From: Spongospora subterranea
Lineage: Eukaryota; Endomyxa; Phytomyxea; Plasmodiophorida; Plasmodiophoridae
DNA length: 31,891 nt
Reading direction: 5' to 3'
NCBI GenBank assembly: GCA_900404475.1
Contig: OUQQ01000375.1
Location: 1 to 31,891 of the forward strand
The translations under genes and the position numbers were made by a program. How positions within the stretch are numbered: position 1 is the first letter of the stretch; every line of letters begins with the position of its first letter. Below the pieces are notes generated by a model. It was not told the origin of the DNA. It made no database searches and worked only from the letters and a program-made list of their open reading frames with translations. Below are positions 9,949-20,734 of this stretch, one piece after another.

Positions 9949-12061
9949 CTATTGAGAGGTTGATGGTCTACAGGAGCCGTCTCCTGATAAACCATCACTG
10001 CACTGATGACCAGAACCACAAACACATTCTGTGCACGACGCCCCATAGAACCCCGATTGACAATCCAGACACAGGGGCGGGGCGAATCCTGGACGGCACG
10101 GCGACAATCGCATCGCCAAGAGCGTGGCCGAGATGGATGGCGCCACCAGCGCCGTCGTCGACGGTCGGGTCGTTGGGCCAGGAGCAGGGGTCGCCGAACA
10201 TTGCCCGGTGCCGTTGATCCCATCGGAACAGGTCTGGCCAAGATCACAAGCACAGCGGGAATGGCATTGCGGCCCAAACCATCCGGCGGCGCATTGATTG
10301 CATTCGCTCCCGATCACGTTGTCGTTGCAGACGCACTTCACGTTCATCTGTGTGAGATTCCCATCGCATCGCCCGAGCGGACCGCACCTGCATTGACAAC
10401 CAAAAAAACACGCCCGAAATCAGAGTCCGATCGTCAGCGAAACGACGAAATCCGTTTACGGGCAAGGAAGGCAATTCGGTCCAATCCTTCCTTCACGACA
10501 GATATCGCAGTTGATACCATCGAATCCGTCGGCGCAGCGATCACAGATCGTCCCGGCGAAGTTCTGAAATCGCCAGGCGCGTTAGGGAACACCGGGTGGA
10601 AACCCGTTCGCCGAACGAACGAAACGAACAACAGAAACCCACTCACCTTTGTGCAATGACATTCGCCGGTTCCAGTGGTTCCATCAGCGCAAACCCCCTA
10701 ATCCCCATAATCAAACACCCGACGAGGGATTTGGCCCACGATGAAACCGACCTTGGACGTGCAGAGACATGGAACACAGCCCGGTCCATAATGCCCGGGC
10801 TGACACCGATCGCAGTTCGGGCCCATGCGATTGTTGTCGCACAGGCAATCGCCGGTGCCGGAATACCCATCCAGACAGCCCAATTTACAGGAGCTCGAGC
10901 ACGATTGGCAGTTCAGCCCGAAATGGTTCTTGGGGCACTGTTTACAGGATCCATCGCCGGGCAGCGCCGTCTCACAAACCCCATTGTTCTCGCAGCTGAT
11001 TGAAGGGGGAAACCGATTCAGATTAACACACATTCGGGGGGATCGTTCGCTCGACCGATCGTGGACTTACTAGGCGTTGATAGGGCACTTCTGGCAAGGT
11101 TTCTCGCTATGGCACCAAAGGAACCCGATGAACTCCCCATCGCAAACGTACGTGATGTGGTCGAACGACCCATACAGGGCCACGAACGGCAGCGATTTGC
11201 CGATGTTGCGGTCCTCGAAGAACGCCATCGGATGGGGCGACGCCAGGTTCATCGACGTCTGCTGGACGGCGCCGTTGTCGATGCGCCGGACGCAGGCGAC
11301 GTTCCCGGCCAGGTTGACGACACGGATCCCCGACACCGCCTCCGACTTCACACACTTCATGGTCTCGGTCGTGTCGCAATCCCTCATCGGCGATATGAAC
11401 GCGAACGGATCCACCTGCGAATCCGTCGACAAATACCTGCGGAAACGATCAGTCCCGCCCCGTTTGGCGCCATCCCGCAACCGAACTTATCGCATTGGGC
11501 GCCGCTGAACCCGAACTTCGTGGCGCATTCCGAACAGGTTGGGCCCTTCTTCCCGATCGGGCACACCTTGGCGCTGTCGACCTCGATCAGACCCGTTTTA
11601 CTCAGACGGGGATCGCCGTCCGACATCAGGCGCATCAGCTGGTCTTTACCGGAATTGGCCAGGTCGATGGTGAATTCCTGGCCGCCGTTCCCCCAGGGCG
11701 CCGACGACTTGACCGCGATGTCGCCCTGGGACAGGTGGAGCATGTCGGCCAATGGCGGCAGGATATGGGACGCGTCGATGGCGTTGCTGTTGATGCGCAA
11801 CACGATCGTGCTGCTCTTGGACCGGAGCAGGACCGACAACAGGATCCCGGTCACGACGCACATCGCCAACAGGACACCCCCCAGGAACCGGAACGTGAAA
11901 TTGCCTTTGGCGTTGGACGTCGAGCCGACGACGTCGTCGTCGTCGTCGTCGTCGGGCGCGTCGGAGAGCAAGGATACCGGCGAGACTGGATACGCTCGCT
12001 GAATCTCATGGCCATGGAGCGATAATGGACTGCGTTTGTCCTCGGATCGATCGATATCCAT
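9949..12061 (-). CDS. N-terminally anchored membrane protein with EGF/laminin-EGF-like repeats (3' end unresolved)
   Basis: Modelled exons in gene order are 12061-11511, 11436-11071, 10995-10752, 10697-10647, 10563-10460 and 10387 to about 9949. All junction phases agree. The start is ATG at 12061. The product begins with a polar tail containing seven Asp in a row and a single hydrophobic anchor at about residues 57-79, so it is probably a type II membrane protein. An unrecognised extracellular domain of about 230 residues follows. Next come several Cys-rich modules of the pattern C-x-DG-x2-G-x-G-x-C, for example CSDGINGTGQC, CADGTTGTGEC and CSDGLSGDGSC, alternating with laminin-type CDRCADGF or CDRCQPGHYGPGC units. 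A Pro/Thr-rich linker sits inside the last modelled exon. The first intron is the least certain junction. Downstream exons probably continue toward 8590: a hydrophobic stretch is seen near 9838-9930 and an acidic stretch near 8620-8760. I could not connect them. Confidence 0.75.
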
Positions 12062-12343
12062 TGCTATCGTCCGCCGTCGTCGATCCGTTTCGAGAGATTC
12101 CCCTCTGGAGCAAGGAAGATATTGGGTGACACAGTCGCGAGCGATGGCCGAGCCCGATGGCCTTGGTCGCGCCCCCCTTGANGATAATGGACTGCGTTTG
12201 TCCTCGGATCGATCGATATCCATTGCTATCGTCCGCCGTCGTCGATCCGTTTCGAGAGATTTCCCTCTGGAGCAAGGAAGATATTGGGTGACACAGTCGC
12301 GAGCGATGGCCGAGCCCGATGGCCTTGGTCGCGCCCCCCTTGA
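12021..12343. repeat. 161-bp direct duplication joined by a single N (assembly artefact)
   Basis: 12021-12181 and 12183-12343 are identical apart from one base (C versus T in GAGAGATT[C/T]CCC). A single N at 12182 separates them. This is the signature of two overlapping contig ends that were abutted rather than merged. It lies at and just upstream of the start codon of the EGF-repeat gene and does not alter the modelled CDS. Confidence 0.9.
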
Positions 12344-12620
12344 TCGTCCACCCCGAATTGTGACGAGCGGGGGGAGGAACACCCCCTCTCCCCCTTCCCC
12401 TCTCGAAGCAAAACCAGAGGAAGTGTTCGTCGGATCGGATTCGGAACGGGTTTCGCGACACTGTGTCCGATGACAACACAACAACAACAATATCACCGCC
12501 CCCACTAAGCCCAGTGTCGTTAAAGGCAAATATTTATGGCGAAAAACAGATTGTTCCGTTCGGGAACCGATGGAGTTGTTGTTCCATTGTGACAACAGAC
12601 GATCACCCGCGAGTTGAACT

Positions 12621-13823
12621 TCACCGGGTTCGTGACGATTTCTGCGATCGCGTGAACTCCTCGATCAGGTCGTCGGAGACGTTGCGATCCGGCTCCCACG
12701 TGTCCTCCCAGGGTTTCCCGTTCGGCTGCCGCCCCGCCCACTTCACCAGGAACAGGCGCCCGAACGGGCGCGACGTCGCCCGTTTCATGTCGAGAATGCG
12801 CTCGACTTCGAAGCTGGCGGCGTCGTCCCGTCCCGAATTCGCCTTGATGCTGGCCGACGAAATCCTCTTCTTCGGCGACGATTTCCTTCGCTTCTTGGGG
12901 GCTGGGCTCTTTGGTGCCACGACGTTCGTCTCCGACGCCCTTCGCTTGCGGGGATCGGGACTGGAACCGGTCGATTGGCGTTTGCGTGGCGCTACGATTG
13001 TCGGTGAGACAACGGGCGACGCCACCTTGAGATTGATCCCTGGAATTTCACTGACGGCTGTGTCGGCGGGCGCCGCTTTCGACGCCGCCTTCGGCCCAGA
13101 TGGACGGCCGAAAATGGCGGCGACATCGGATAGCTGGGCCAGATCGCTCAGCATTTGCTTCTTGCCGTCGAGGTCGGCGCAGACGTCGTCGATCCGGACG
13201 TTGCTCGGGAAGACGTTGAACGAATCACCGGCCCGTTCATTGGCGCTGTGCGATGGCTGGGGGCGCGTTCCGTCCCCATCTTTGAAGGCAATGCGCCGAA
13301 TAATCTGAACAGAACGAGCGAACTGAATTGCGGGCGGATCCGGTGACGGCGCGCAAAACGTACTTTAGAGCAGCGATTTTTGGAGAAATCGATTTCGAAG
13401 AACACTCGTTCTCGGGAAACGCATTCTCCACAGAGAGGGCCCTCTGTCTCGTGTAAAAGGCACTGAAATATGCCAGAGGGGAATCGCGCCTTCCACGTGT
13501 CTATAACAGAAACACTTTTACATCGGATCGGACTCAATGAATACACTCGAAAAACGAACCGGATTGGATTAATTCGCCGTTGAAATATTGGGCGATGACT
13601 CGTCGGTTCTCTTTGGAGAGCTTGGACGACTGCTGGAGATCGGTCAGTTCGCTGCGGAACGTCAAATACTGATCGAGGCGTTCTTGATCCCCTGAACAAA
13701 AACGACCACGGTGAGAGCCCCCGAATACTCCCATCCCGTCGATCAAGCTCGACCATTTGCCTCATCGCTGGACCTCCTCTTGGTTCGTTGCGGAATCGGC
13801 CGGATCGGCTTGGTGGCGATCAT
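12621..13823 (-). CDS. Chromodomain protein, four exons
   Basis: Modelled exons in gene order are 13823-13754, 13691-13560, 13500-13364 and 13304-12621. They total 1023 nt, giving 340 aa, and every phase matches. An alternative acceptor would start the last exon at 13322. The C-terminal ~60 residues form a clear chromodomain: FEVERILDMK, then LFLVKWAG, then PWEDTWEP, with the aromatic positions expected to bind methyl-lysine. A basic SPKK/KKRRK nuclear-localisation-like stretch precedes it. The first 190 residues, with a short N-terminal SSDEAN/DQERLDQYL helix and a Cys-containing ETEGPLCGEC segment, match nothing I know. A role in reading histone methylation (HP1/CBX-like) is inferred from the chromodomain only. 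The gene lies upstream of the EGF-repeat gene on the same strand; the two CDSs are 559 bp apart and share no obvious function. Confidence 0.85.
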
Positions 13824-13829
13824 CCTGGT

Positions 13830-15170
13830 GCCAACGCGGTGGCGCCCTTTTTCAACTCGACCCGGCCAATCCCCGGTTTTGGGTTTCTGTGAGAGGGCCG
13901 CGCGGCTGGCGCACTATGTTGAATGTCAACTCGCGCAACATATAAATACCACCGCGCAGTACCTGTGACGGGCTACGGGCACCAGTCATGTTCACACACG
14001 GGGGGACCGGGGTCGTTGGCGCTGCAAAACAACCACAAACCCAAAACAAATCTCGGGAAAATATCCGGTGAACACGAAGATATTTTGGACTGATGGGTAC
14101 AGCGGCGCGAGATTGGGGCTGTGAGTTGAATCTGGTTTACACGAGGAAATTATCTAGGTTTTACTTGTGAATTTAAAACCGCGATCGTCCTGTAGTTTGA
14201 ATTTTGTCGAAAATAGCGAGCGACGGTCTATGACAGATTGATGAGGGATGGTGTCGTCTCAGCTTCATCGCCTGCCGGTTCCGTCTGTTTGTATTTTTTC
14301 ATCGGGTGCTGTTAAGTCAATCCGGGTTTTGAAAAATTGACAGGCAAAGCGAATTAACTAGGGGCGTAGAAAGGTGCAAAGACTTCAATTGACCAATGGC
14401 AGAACAGAAACGGTGTATTGTCGATCCAACTTCTTGAGGTTTGGACCGAATATCGGAAAGCAGGATTATCACGGAAGATGTCGCTTGATTTTTTGAAGGT
14501 TTGACCCGGTTGCAACAATGACGCAATCACGTCTCTTTGGCACCACCATCGTCGTTTTGAACAAAGCACACACCATCAACTGGTACCTTTCCCCACGTCA
14601 GTTTCCTTGAATCCTTTTCTGTATCTGCAGTCCATTTGTCACACGATATTATTGGTCATTGTGAGACAGAGTGATGAGAGTTGTTCTCGAGCGATCCGAT
14701 CTTATGTTCAATTGGACTAACGTGCAGAATGTTCCAAACTCTCGATTTCAAGAATTGTTTAGGTATCAAAAGACTCTCAGTGATGGACATTGCGAGCAGA
14801 CGATGGCGAATTGTGTTAGATAGCGCTTGGGCAAACGATACGGAACAAAACTAAGAGAACCCATTTACCTGGTTGCGTTTAAATGATGAATTCTTGATTG
14901 GTTCGTCAGGGGAAAGACGATAGAAAGAATCTATCGCTAACTCGGAACTGCATAAAAAGCTGCTATGAATTTTATCAAATGAATTAAGCCTGATACGTCT
15001 TTGAAGACAGACTCCTATACCTGTTTCGGTAATCGCTGAACAACCTTCATGCGACCTTTAGAATACTCAGCGAAGTGAGTACGATACGATTTTGTTCTGA
15101 TACCATGTTATTAGTTAGGGCTGGCAATCGGGGCCTGATCAATTGGAGACGCCATAACAACACGACTGAG
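13830..15170. other. No supported gene; possible promoter side of the chromodomain gene
   Basis: The minus strand carries a TATA-like TATTTATATG near 13940, about 120 bp upstream of the chromodomain start codon. The rest is A+T-richer sequence with only short chance ORFs. No RNA gene was recognised. Confidence 0.4.
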
Positions 15171-17130
15171 GTGTGAATACACTCCTGACGAGCGAACCGG
15201 GAAGAAAAACTTCGTGTCGGTGTTTGAGTATCAAAACTTTTCGATCGAAGTTGGACGATAATAGATTTTCATCAGTTCATGCCACTTTCCCTCCAATCGA
15301 TCAGGCCCCCGATGCCAGCACTGGCCGGCAGGTGATAACTAATAACATGGTGTCAGACATGACAGAATCTTATCGTACTCATTTCGCAAATATTCTAAAG
15401 ATCGCAAGAAGGTTGTTCAGCGATTACCGAAACAGGTATGGAAGTCTGTGTTCAAGGACACATCAGGCTTTCGAATCCTCAAAGAAGATTCAATGAAAAA
15501 ACAGCTTGAAGCCACCCTAAGCGACATTGAACTTGGGACGTCAACGATGGAAAGAATGACCAAGCAGTCCTACAAGATGACAACTTGGTCGAAAAATTGA
15601 AACAGTCCAACAGTTATGCTATCGCGAAATGTTCTCAACCTTCGTGAAGGAATTCTCTTGGGAATTGCCACCCCCTACCCAGATTTCCCCAAGAGTTCTC
15701 GCTCCAGTACCACTCGTCCAACTCCTACAAAAGCTGATGCATATTCTGCTGTGCAATCTACTGGCTGACACGATGGAATCTATGCTTGCAGTTGGGACTC
15801 GATTCTCGAAAAGCTTTGAAGCTGTACAGAAGCGAAAATTAGAAATGGCACAGCAGTCGTTATTTCGCGACGTATAACTGTCGAAACTGTTTCAACACAC
15901 TTGAGTGGGCTTCTAACAAAATTGCCCAACCGGTCGATCTTCGGACGGTCAGGGTTGACCGAATAGTCAGCATTACCATCTTCCAAGCAGTGATAACTAC
16001 TGGTCGATGCGGCCAACGCAGCACGTACTATTAGAAGATCGAACACTCTTGGCACGCATCGTCCAGATAGAAGTCGTCGTCGCACGAAGATGACCTTGAA
16101 TCCATAAACGGGCTTCCGCACGAGGTGGCGGCATGAACTTGGAAAGTGGGACGAATAGTTTACGGTCCAACTTGGAATTGTGGGTGAAAAGTTGGATGAG
16201 TTTACATGGTCAATTTGAGAATAAATAGTCGACGGTCGGATGTGCCCCAAAATGTACAGTCCTCGCACGTTGTTTTGGGTGAAGGGCTGAAGGCCGAAGG
16301 GGCACATTTCAGCAAGGATGACCTTGGTTTTTCACTTGCATTTGTATCTTGGCTTCTGGTTGAATCGTGCGTAGGGAAGTAATAAACTTCACTTGAAAAC
16401 CCCCGCCCAACAAATTTGGAACCAAAAGAGGAAACTTTCGAGAAAACAACTCGGCCGAGCAATGGAAGTTGCGGAGCGGGGAGTACGCTTATGGTTTGTT
16501 GGCTAATCGATGGTCTCGTTCAGAGACATTCCAACGGTGAGTCGCATGGGTCGTTTGAGGAAATGCTTGCTGGTGTTGCTCCATATCAAATCAGGAGCTG
16601 GAAGAAACTTTTCGCTAAAATCGGAGATGGCCCAATTCAGAACAGCCGGTTTGTCCTCTGTCCGTCGTCAGGACAACAACAACACCCGGAACTATACGAA
16701 AACTTACTGGAATTTTCCAGTCAGAGCGGGCGCGCTCGATCGTCCGGTTAGCATCAGTACATTAGTTCAAGAGGCAGTTCGGCTACAACCTGACTTGCTG
16801 CCCGGTCGGTTACCTACCATCCGGCTAAACCAAGCGAACAAATTACTTATTGATTCCGTGACAAAGCCGCTGATGAGCTGTTCGAAGAGCCTTTCAAGTC
16901 GAATCGTCCGTCCGAACCAAATCGAGAGCCAGCATGACAGCGTTTTTGATAGAGTCAATGACTGAATAAAAAGCAGCAGTATATTAGTGAGAGAAACAAC
17001 CATCCAAAAAGCCACCTGCCAACTCCTTTCCAGCGAAATCTGCCGAGACTCCATCGACTTTAACTTTTTTCTCCCTGGTCTGGTTTACCTCCAGGATTCT
17101 CCTCCTTATCAATGTCCCCCGATGACCCCG
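15170..17130. other. Decayed, unassigned ORF fragments
   Basis: Plus-strand open segments at 15173-15496, about 15440-15600, 15629-15877, 16416-16751 and 16510-16965 have protein-like composition but change frame repeatedly and lack ATG-to-stop integrity. The 15629 segment ends in a Lys/Gln/Glu-rich helix-like tail of a kind common in transposon-encoded DNA-binding proteins. This looks like transposon debris, but I cannot assign a family. Confidence 0.3.
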
Positions 17131-17139
17131 AGCTTCAGG

Positions 17140-17308
17140 CAAAGTGCAGATTTGGGTAAATGAAATTTGTTTCGAGCCGTGCAAGTGGAAGAGGCCTACG
17201 TAATATGGAAGCAAATTCGTCATATCTGGAATTTCGATTCCGAAACGTTTTATGACGCAGCATCTTTGCAATCCCAAAAATTCGGTTTTTCAAATAAGGA
17301 AACTGGGC
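17140..17308 (-). repeat. Left copy of a ~170-bp inverted repeat
   Basis: The reverse complement of this segment matches 20543-20712 over about 170 bp at roughly 90% identity. The shared stretch includes GCAAAGATGCTG, CATAAAACGTTTCGGAATCG and TTACGTAGGCCTCTTCCACT. With its partner it encloses the SF3 helicase and Harbinger-like fragments. Confidence 0.85.
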
Positions 17309-18124
17309 TCCACCTTGAACACGGCATGTTTCGAGTCCCAAATCCCCTTTTATTCGCTAATCGTAGTAGATATTGATGGTTAATGTCTGTAACAACACAT
17401 GGTCGTCATCAAATTTAACAATAAACAAATCAGAAGAAGAAATTTGCAAAATCTGTTGCAATCTGGAAAAAGTAGCTTGAGGGTTGTATCACAATCTGGA
17501 ATATATATGTCGAAATTGAATGCTTCCATCATGATGAATGCGGTTCGGGCACTTTGAGTTTTCAGATGGCCATAAGACTTGGCATATTCCATCTGTGAGT
17601 AAGTTAATGATGGCGTGTATTCAAACATACACAGAAATTCAATTTGCGCCCAATCCAGGATTATGAATCCGCTGAAAAATGTTGAAAAATGTCCGAAACG
17701 ACGGTTTTCGGTATATTGCGAAAAGGGCCTTCATTAAATCCTGCCGCCGATTTAGATTTAACCCACTGACCGTAAAAGCATTCTATCGCTGTCCTGGCCA
17801 TGTTGATAACTCAAAAACTCGCAAAATTGCCGGGCCTAAAACAACAATTTGAGAGTGTCGATGCCGTCGGACACTTCAAATACGCGAATACTGATCCAAA
17901 CTGACTTTCTAACAATTGAAACGACAAAGGCTCGTCACTATATTTAATCATACTCAGCGTGACCAAAGAATGGTTTAAATTCGTCTTTATTTCAAATTCG
18001 ACGCCTCCCGCAAATATAACACAATGCGCGTTCATCGAAAGTGTGAGGCCAATACTGAATTTGGATGTCGTTGTGAAGGACAGTGTCCACCACATACTTG
18101 TAGAGGGTACGGGTGGCTGGCGGA

Positions 18125-18238
18125 GATCCAAATTGATCCAATGATCCAAAATTGATCCAATGATCCAAAATTGAATCCAATGATCCAAAATTGAATCCAA
18201 TGATCCAAAATTGATCCAATGATCCAAAATTGATCCAA
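18125..18238. repeat. Minisatellite of ~20-bp units (GATCCAA-rich)
   Basis: GATCCAATGATCCAAAATT is repeated about five to six times with one- or two-base length variation (GA versus G at the unit start). On the minus strand every register is open, which explains the repeated Trp/Ile/Leu pattern in its translations. It is not a gene. Confidence 0.9.
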
Positions 18239-18501
18239 CACTGTGCGCAGTCACTCACAGATACATTTAAGTGTTCCTACAGTGACCCAAACACTTGTGG
18301 TGCCACAAACGTGTGCGCTCAGCCGATTCCGGTCCCGGTCTTCCGAAGGACCAGCGCAACTGGCGCTATGGCAGCGCCAGCTGCCTGAAGGGCGGCGGCC
18401 CAAGGAAAGGAGAGCCAGTAATGGTAAGTGATCGCGTGAGATTGTCATCGGATAAATGATGCCATGCCGTCGACTGTACTCCACCGACTTGATTGGCGGG
18501 G

Positions 18502-18860
18502 GTAACCCCTGCCGCTTGATTTGCTTGCGCTATCACCCAAGATCTAAAGGCTTGGAACGATGCTTCAGGATCAGGGCCAGGCGCTAGTGGGACAGGAGCA
18601 GCCGGCAGCGCAAGTGCTGCATGAACCGCGTCCCTATCAGTGATTTGGACTATCAGTCCAGGATCATCTTGAGACCATCGCCCTATGCAACATCATTGTG
18701 AAAGTTCAACACAAGATGACCCTGGACTGATAGTCCAAATCACTGATAGGGATGCGGTTCATGCAGCACTTGCGCTGCCGGCTGCTCCTGTCCCACTAAC
18801 GCCTGGCCCTGATCCTGAAGCATCGTTCCAAGCCTTTAGATCCAAGCGGCAGGGGTTACA
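18502..18860. repeat. Long palindrome: ~150-bp arms around a ~40-bp centre
   Basis: 18502-18672 and 18711-18860 are inverted copies at about 97% identity. A ~22-nt insertion near 18518-18540 is found only in the left arm. The right arm forms the start of the reading frame that leads into the SF3 helicase. Confidence 0.85.
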
Positions 18861-19370
18861 GCTGACCCGTTTGTGGAGACATTTATCTGAGTCGGAATCA
18901 GCGGATATCCAATGGGGTGTGTTGCGAATCCCGACGCACCCTCGCACGACGTTGCATCGGGTGGGATATCGACCAGACACCGAAGTGGCTGGAACTGGTG
19001 CGATGGAGTATCGACATGTCTCCATAAACGGGTATGTTAGTGGGTTTTTGAGAGCCCTTTCGACAACAGACTGGACTTCTTGACCTTCATATGGATATTG
19101 GGCAACGCAGTGCTAGACCCAGTTATGGAGAAAAGAATACTCCTCATGAGTGGGTCAGGTGGCATTGGCAAGAGTAAGGTAGCCAACATGGTGAACGCGT
19201 GCTTCTACGGGTGTTGTGGTGTCTTTCCACCTCACCTCCTCACCGGCACTGCAACGGGGAAAGTCGTAGATAGCCTCCTCAAATGCATGATGGGTTGTAG
19301 AATCCTCGTATCCTCCGAGGTGGAGTTCGAGAAGGGGAAGGTGAACATGCACGAGCTGCAAGCCAGCTGA
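18685..19370 (+). pseudogene. Superfamily 3 (D5-like) helicase fragment, frameshifted
   Basis: The second half (from about 19080) carries a textbook SF3 core. A hydrophobic WILGNAVLDP segment leads into a Walker A GSGGIGKSK. About 50 residues later comes a Walker B-like RILVSSEVEF followed by the expected small-residue and Met/Leu motif. This arrangement is typical of replication helicases of DNA viruses and virus-like transposons. The upstream reading frame (18685-19083) runs into it with a one-base frame change near 19067-19083, and the core stops soon after Walker B, so the gene is broken and truncated. It sits between two inverted repeats with a Harbinger-like fragment. The host range of the source element is unknown. 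Confidence 0.7.
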
Positions 19371-19413
19371 AACAACAAATTGATGCACTTATGTCGCTTA
19401 AGTTTGGGATACT

Positions 19414-20300
19414 TTGGTATCGAAACCTAAACCCTCGACGTTTGATCTTGAAAGGCAACTATTTTGGGATATTTTGCCGTTTCTGGACGATCAAGAATTT
19501 GTCCAAGACCTACGATGTTCCAGGGGGACATTCCAGGCAATTATTGATATAATCAGGGGTCACCGCATCCTACCCGTATTTTGGTTTTGGTGTTCGCTTC
19601 AGACGACCCTGTATTCATAATCAATCGCGGAACGAACAGGCACCTGTTTGGATCCAGGTCGCCGTCGCCCTGGATTCTTTTGTGGCAATGAACAACGCAA
19701 NNNNNNNNNNNNNNNNNNNNNNNNNNNNNNNNNNNNNNNNNNNNNNNNNNNNNNNNNNNNNNNNNNNNNNNNNNNNNNNNNNNNNNNNNNNNNNNNNNNN
19801 NNNNNNNNNNNNNNNNNNNNNNNNNNNNNNNNNNNNNNNNNNNNNNNNNNNNNNNNNNNNNNNNNNNNNNNNNNNNNNNNNNNNNNNNNNNNNNNNNNNN
19901 NNNNNNNNNNNNNNNNNNNNNNNNNNNNNNNNNNNNNNNNNNNNNNNNNNNNNNNNNNNNNNNNNNNNNNNNNNNNNNNNNNNNNNNNNNNNNNNNNNNN
20001 NNNNNNNNNNNNNNNNTTGAAAGGCAACTATTTTGGGATATTTTGCCGTTTCTGGACGATCAAGAATTTGTCCAAGACCTACGATGTTCCAGGGGGACAT
20101 TCCAGGCAATTATTGATATAATCAGGGGTCACCGCATCCTACCCGTATTTTGGTTTTGGTGTTCGCTTCAGACGACCCTGTATTCATAATCAATCGCGGA
20201 ACGAACAGGCACCTGTTTGGATCCAGGTCGCCGTCGCCCTGGATTCTTTTGTGGCAATGAACAACGCAAACTTCGAATTGGAGTTGCATATGCGCTGCTT
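19414..20300 (+). pseudogene. PIF/Harbinger (HARBI1-like) nuclease fragment, interrupted by the assembly gap
   Basis: The reading begins near 19414 with a helical N-terminus (WDILPFLDDQEFVQDLR). It continues as CSRGTFQAIIDII, which matches the family block FRMSxxTFxxLxxxI. Past a stop or frame change it reads NEQAPVWIQVAVALDSF, which matches the family block QxPVxxQLAIALxxLG. The following DDE-domain motifs are not preserved. The region is duplicated across the N gap: 19448-19700 equals 20017-20269. Only one copy is real, and the second continues with stops. It is a decayed DNA transposon piece. Confidence 0.5.
19448..20269. other. 316-N gap flanked by an exact 253-bp direct duplication (assembly artefact)
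   Basis: 19448-19700 and 20017-20269 are identical over 253 bp, with Ns at 19701-20016 between them. This indicates overlapping contig ends placed with an estimated gap rather than merged. If so, about 570 bp of this window does not exist in the genome. Confidence 0.85.
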
Positions 20301-20542
20301 TTTTCTGACCTTTCCACCATAACATGGGGCCTGATGTTTTGCCAGTAGTGATGAGATCAAAGTTCTCCTTGACACTCAGCCCCAGTCCATGTATGTTATT
20401 TCAGTATTGCTGGTGTGCTGGTGTTCCAGATTGCCAGCAACGCGAAACCTCTTGAACTCAGAATCAGCTGCGGATTCCGTGAAACGACGTAAAACCCTTC
20501 CTGAACTTTGACAAACCCCCCCCCCCCATTTTCCGAATCTTT

Positions 20543-20712
20543 TGCCCAGTTTCCTTATTTAAAGAACCGAATCTTCGGGATTGCAAAGATGCTGAGTCAT
20601 AAAACGTTTCGGAATCGAAATTTCAGATATTTCGAATTTGCTTCCATATTACGTAGGCCTCTTCCACTTGCACGGCTTGGAACAAATATCTTTTACCCAA
20701 ATCTGCAGTTTG
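20543..20712 (+). repeat. Right copy of the ~170-bp inverted repeat
   Basis: This is the inverted partner of 17140-17308 (about 90% identity by eye). Immediately outside the shared block, sequence similarity stops on both sides, at 20712 on the right and near 17140 on the left. Confidence 0.85.
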
Positions 20713-20734
20713 TGTCCCAAGTCTAATGGAGGAA

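Noticed and set aside
10006..10659. 217-codon Arg-rich plus-strand ORF
   Set aside because: It is the antisense shadow of Cys-rich EGF exons; the minus strand has phase-consistent exons and family motifs.
11061..12002. 313-codon plus-strand ORF
   Set aside because: It lies antisense to the membrane-anchor and ectodomain exons, has no domain, and runs across their introns.
16416..16965. Possible ISXO2/DDE-type transposase fragment
   Set aside because: A short stretch looked transposase-like, but no conserved catalytic spacing or consistent frame was found, so it is left as unassigned debris.
18125..18238. Repetitive minus-strand protein rich in Ile, Leu, Asp, His and Trp
   Set aside because: It is only the translation of a minisatellite that is open in every register.
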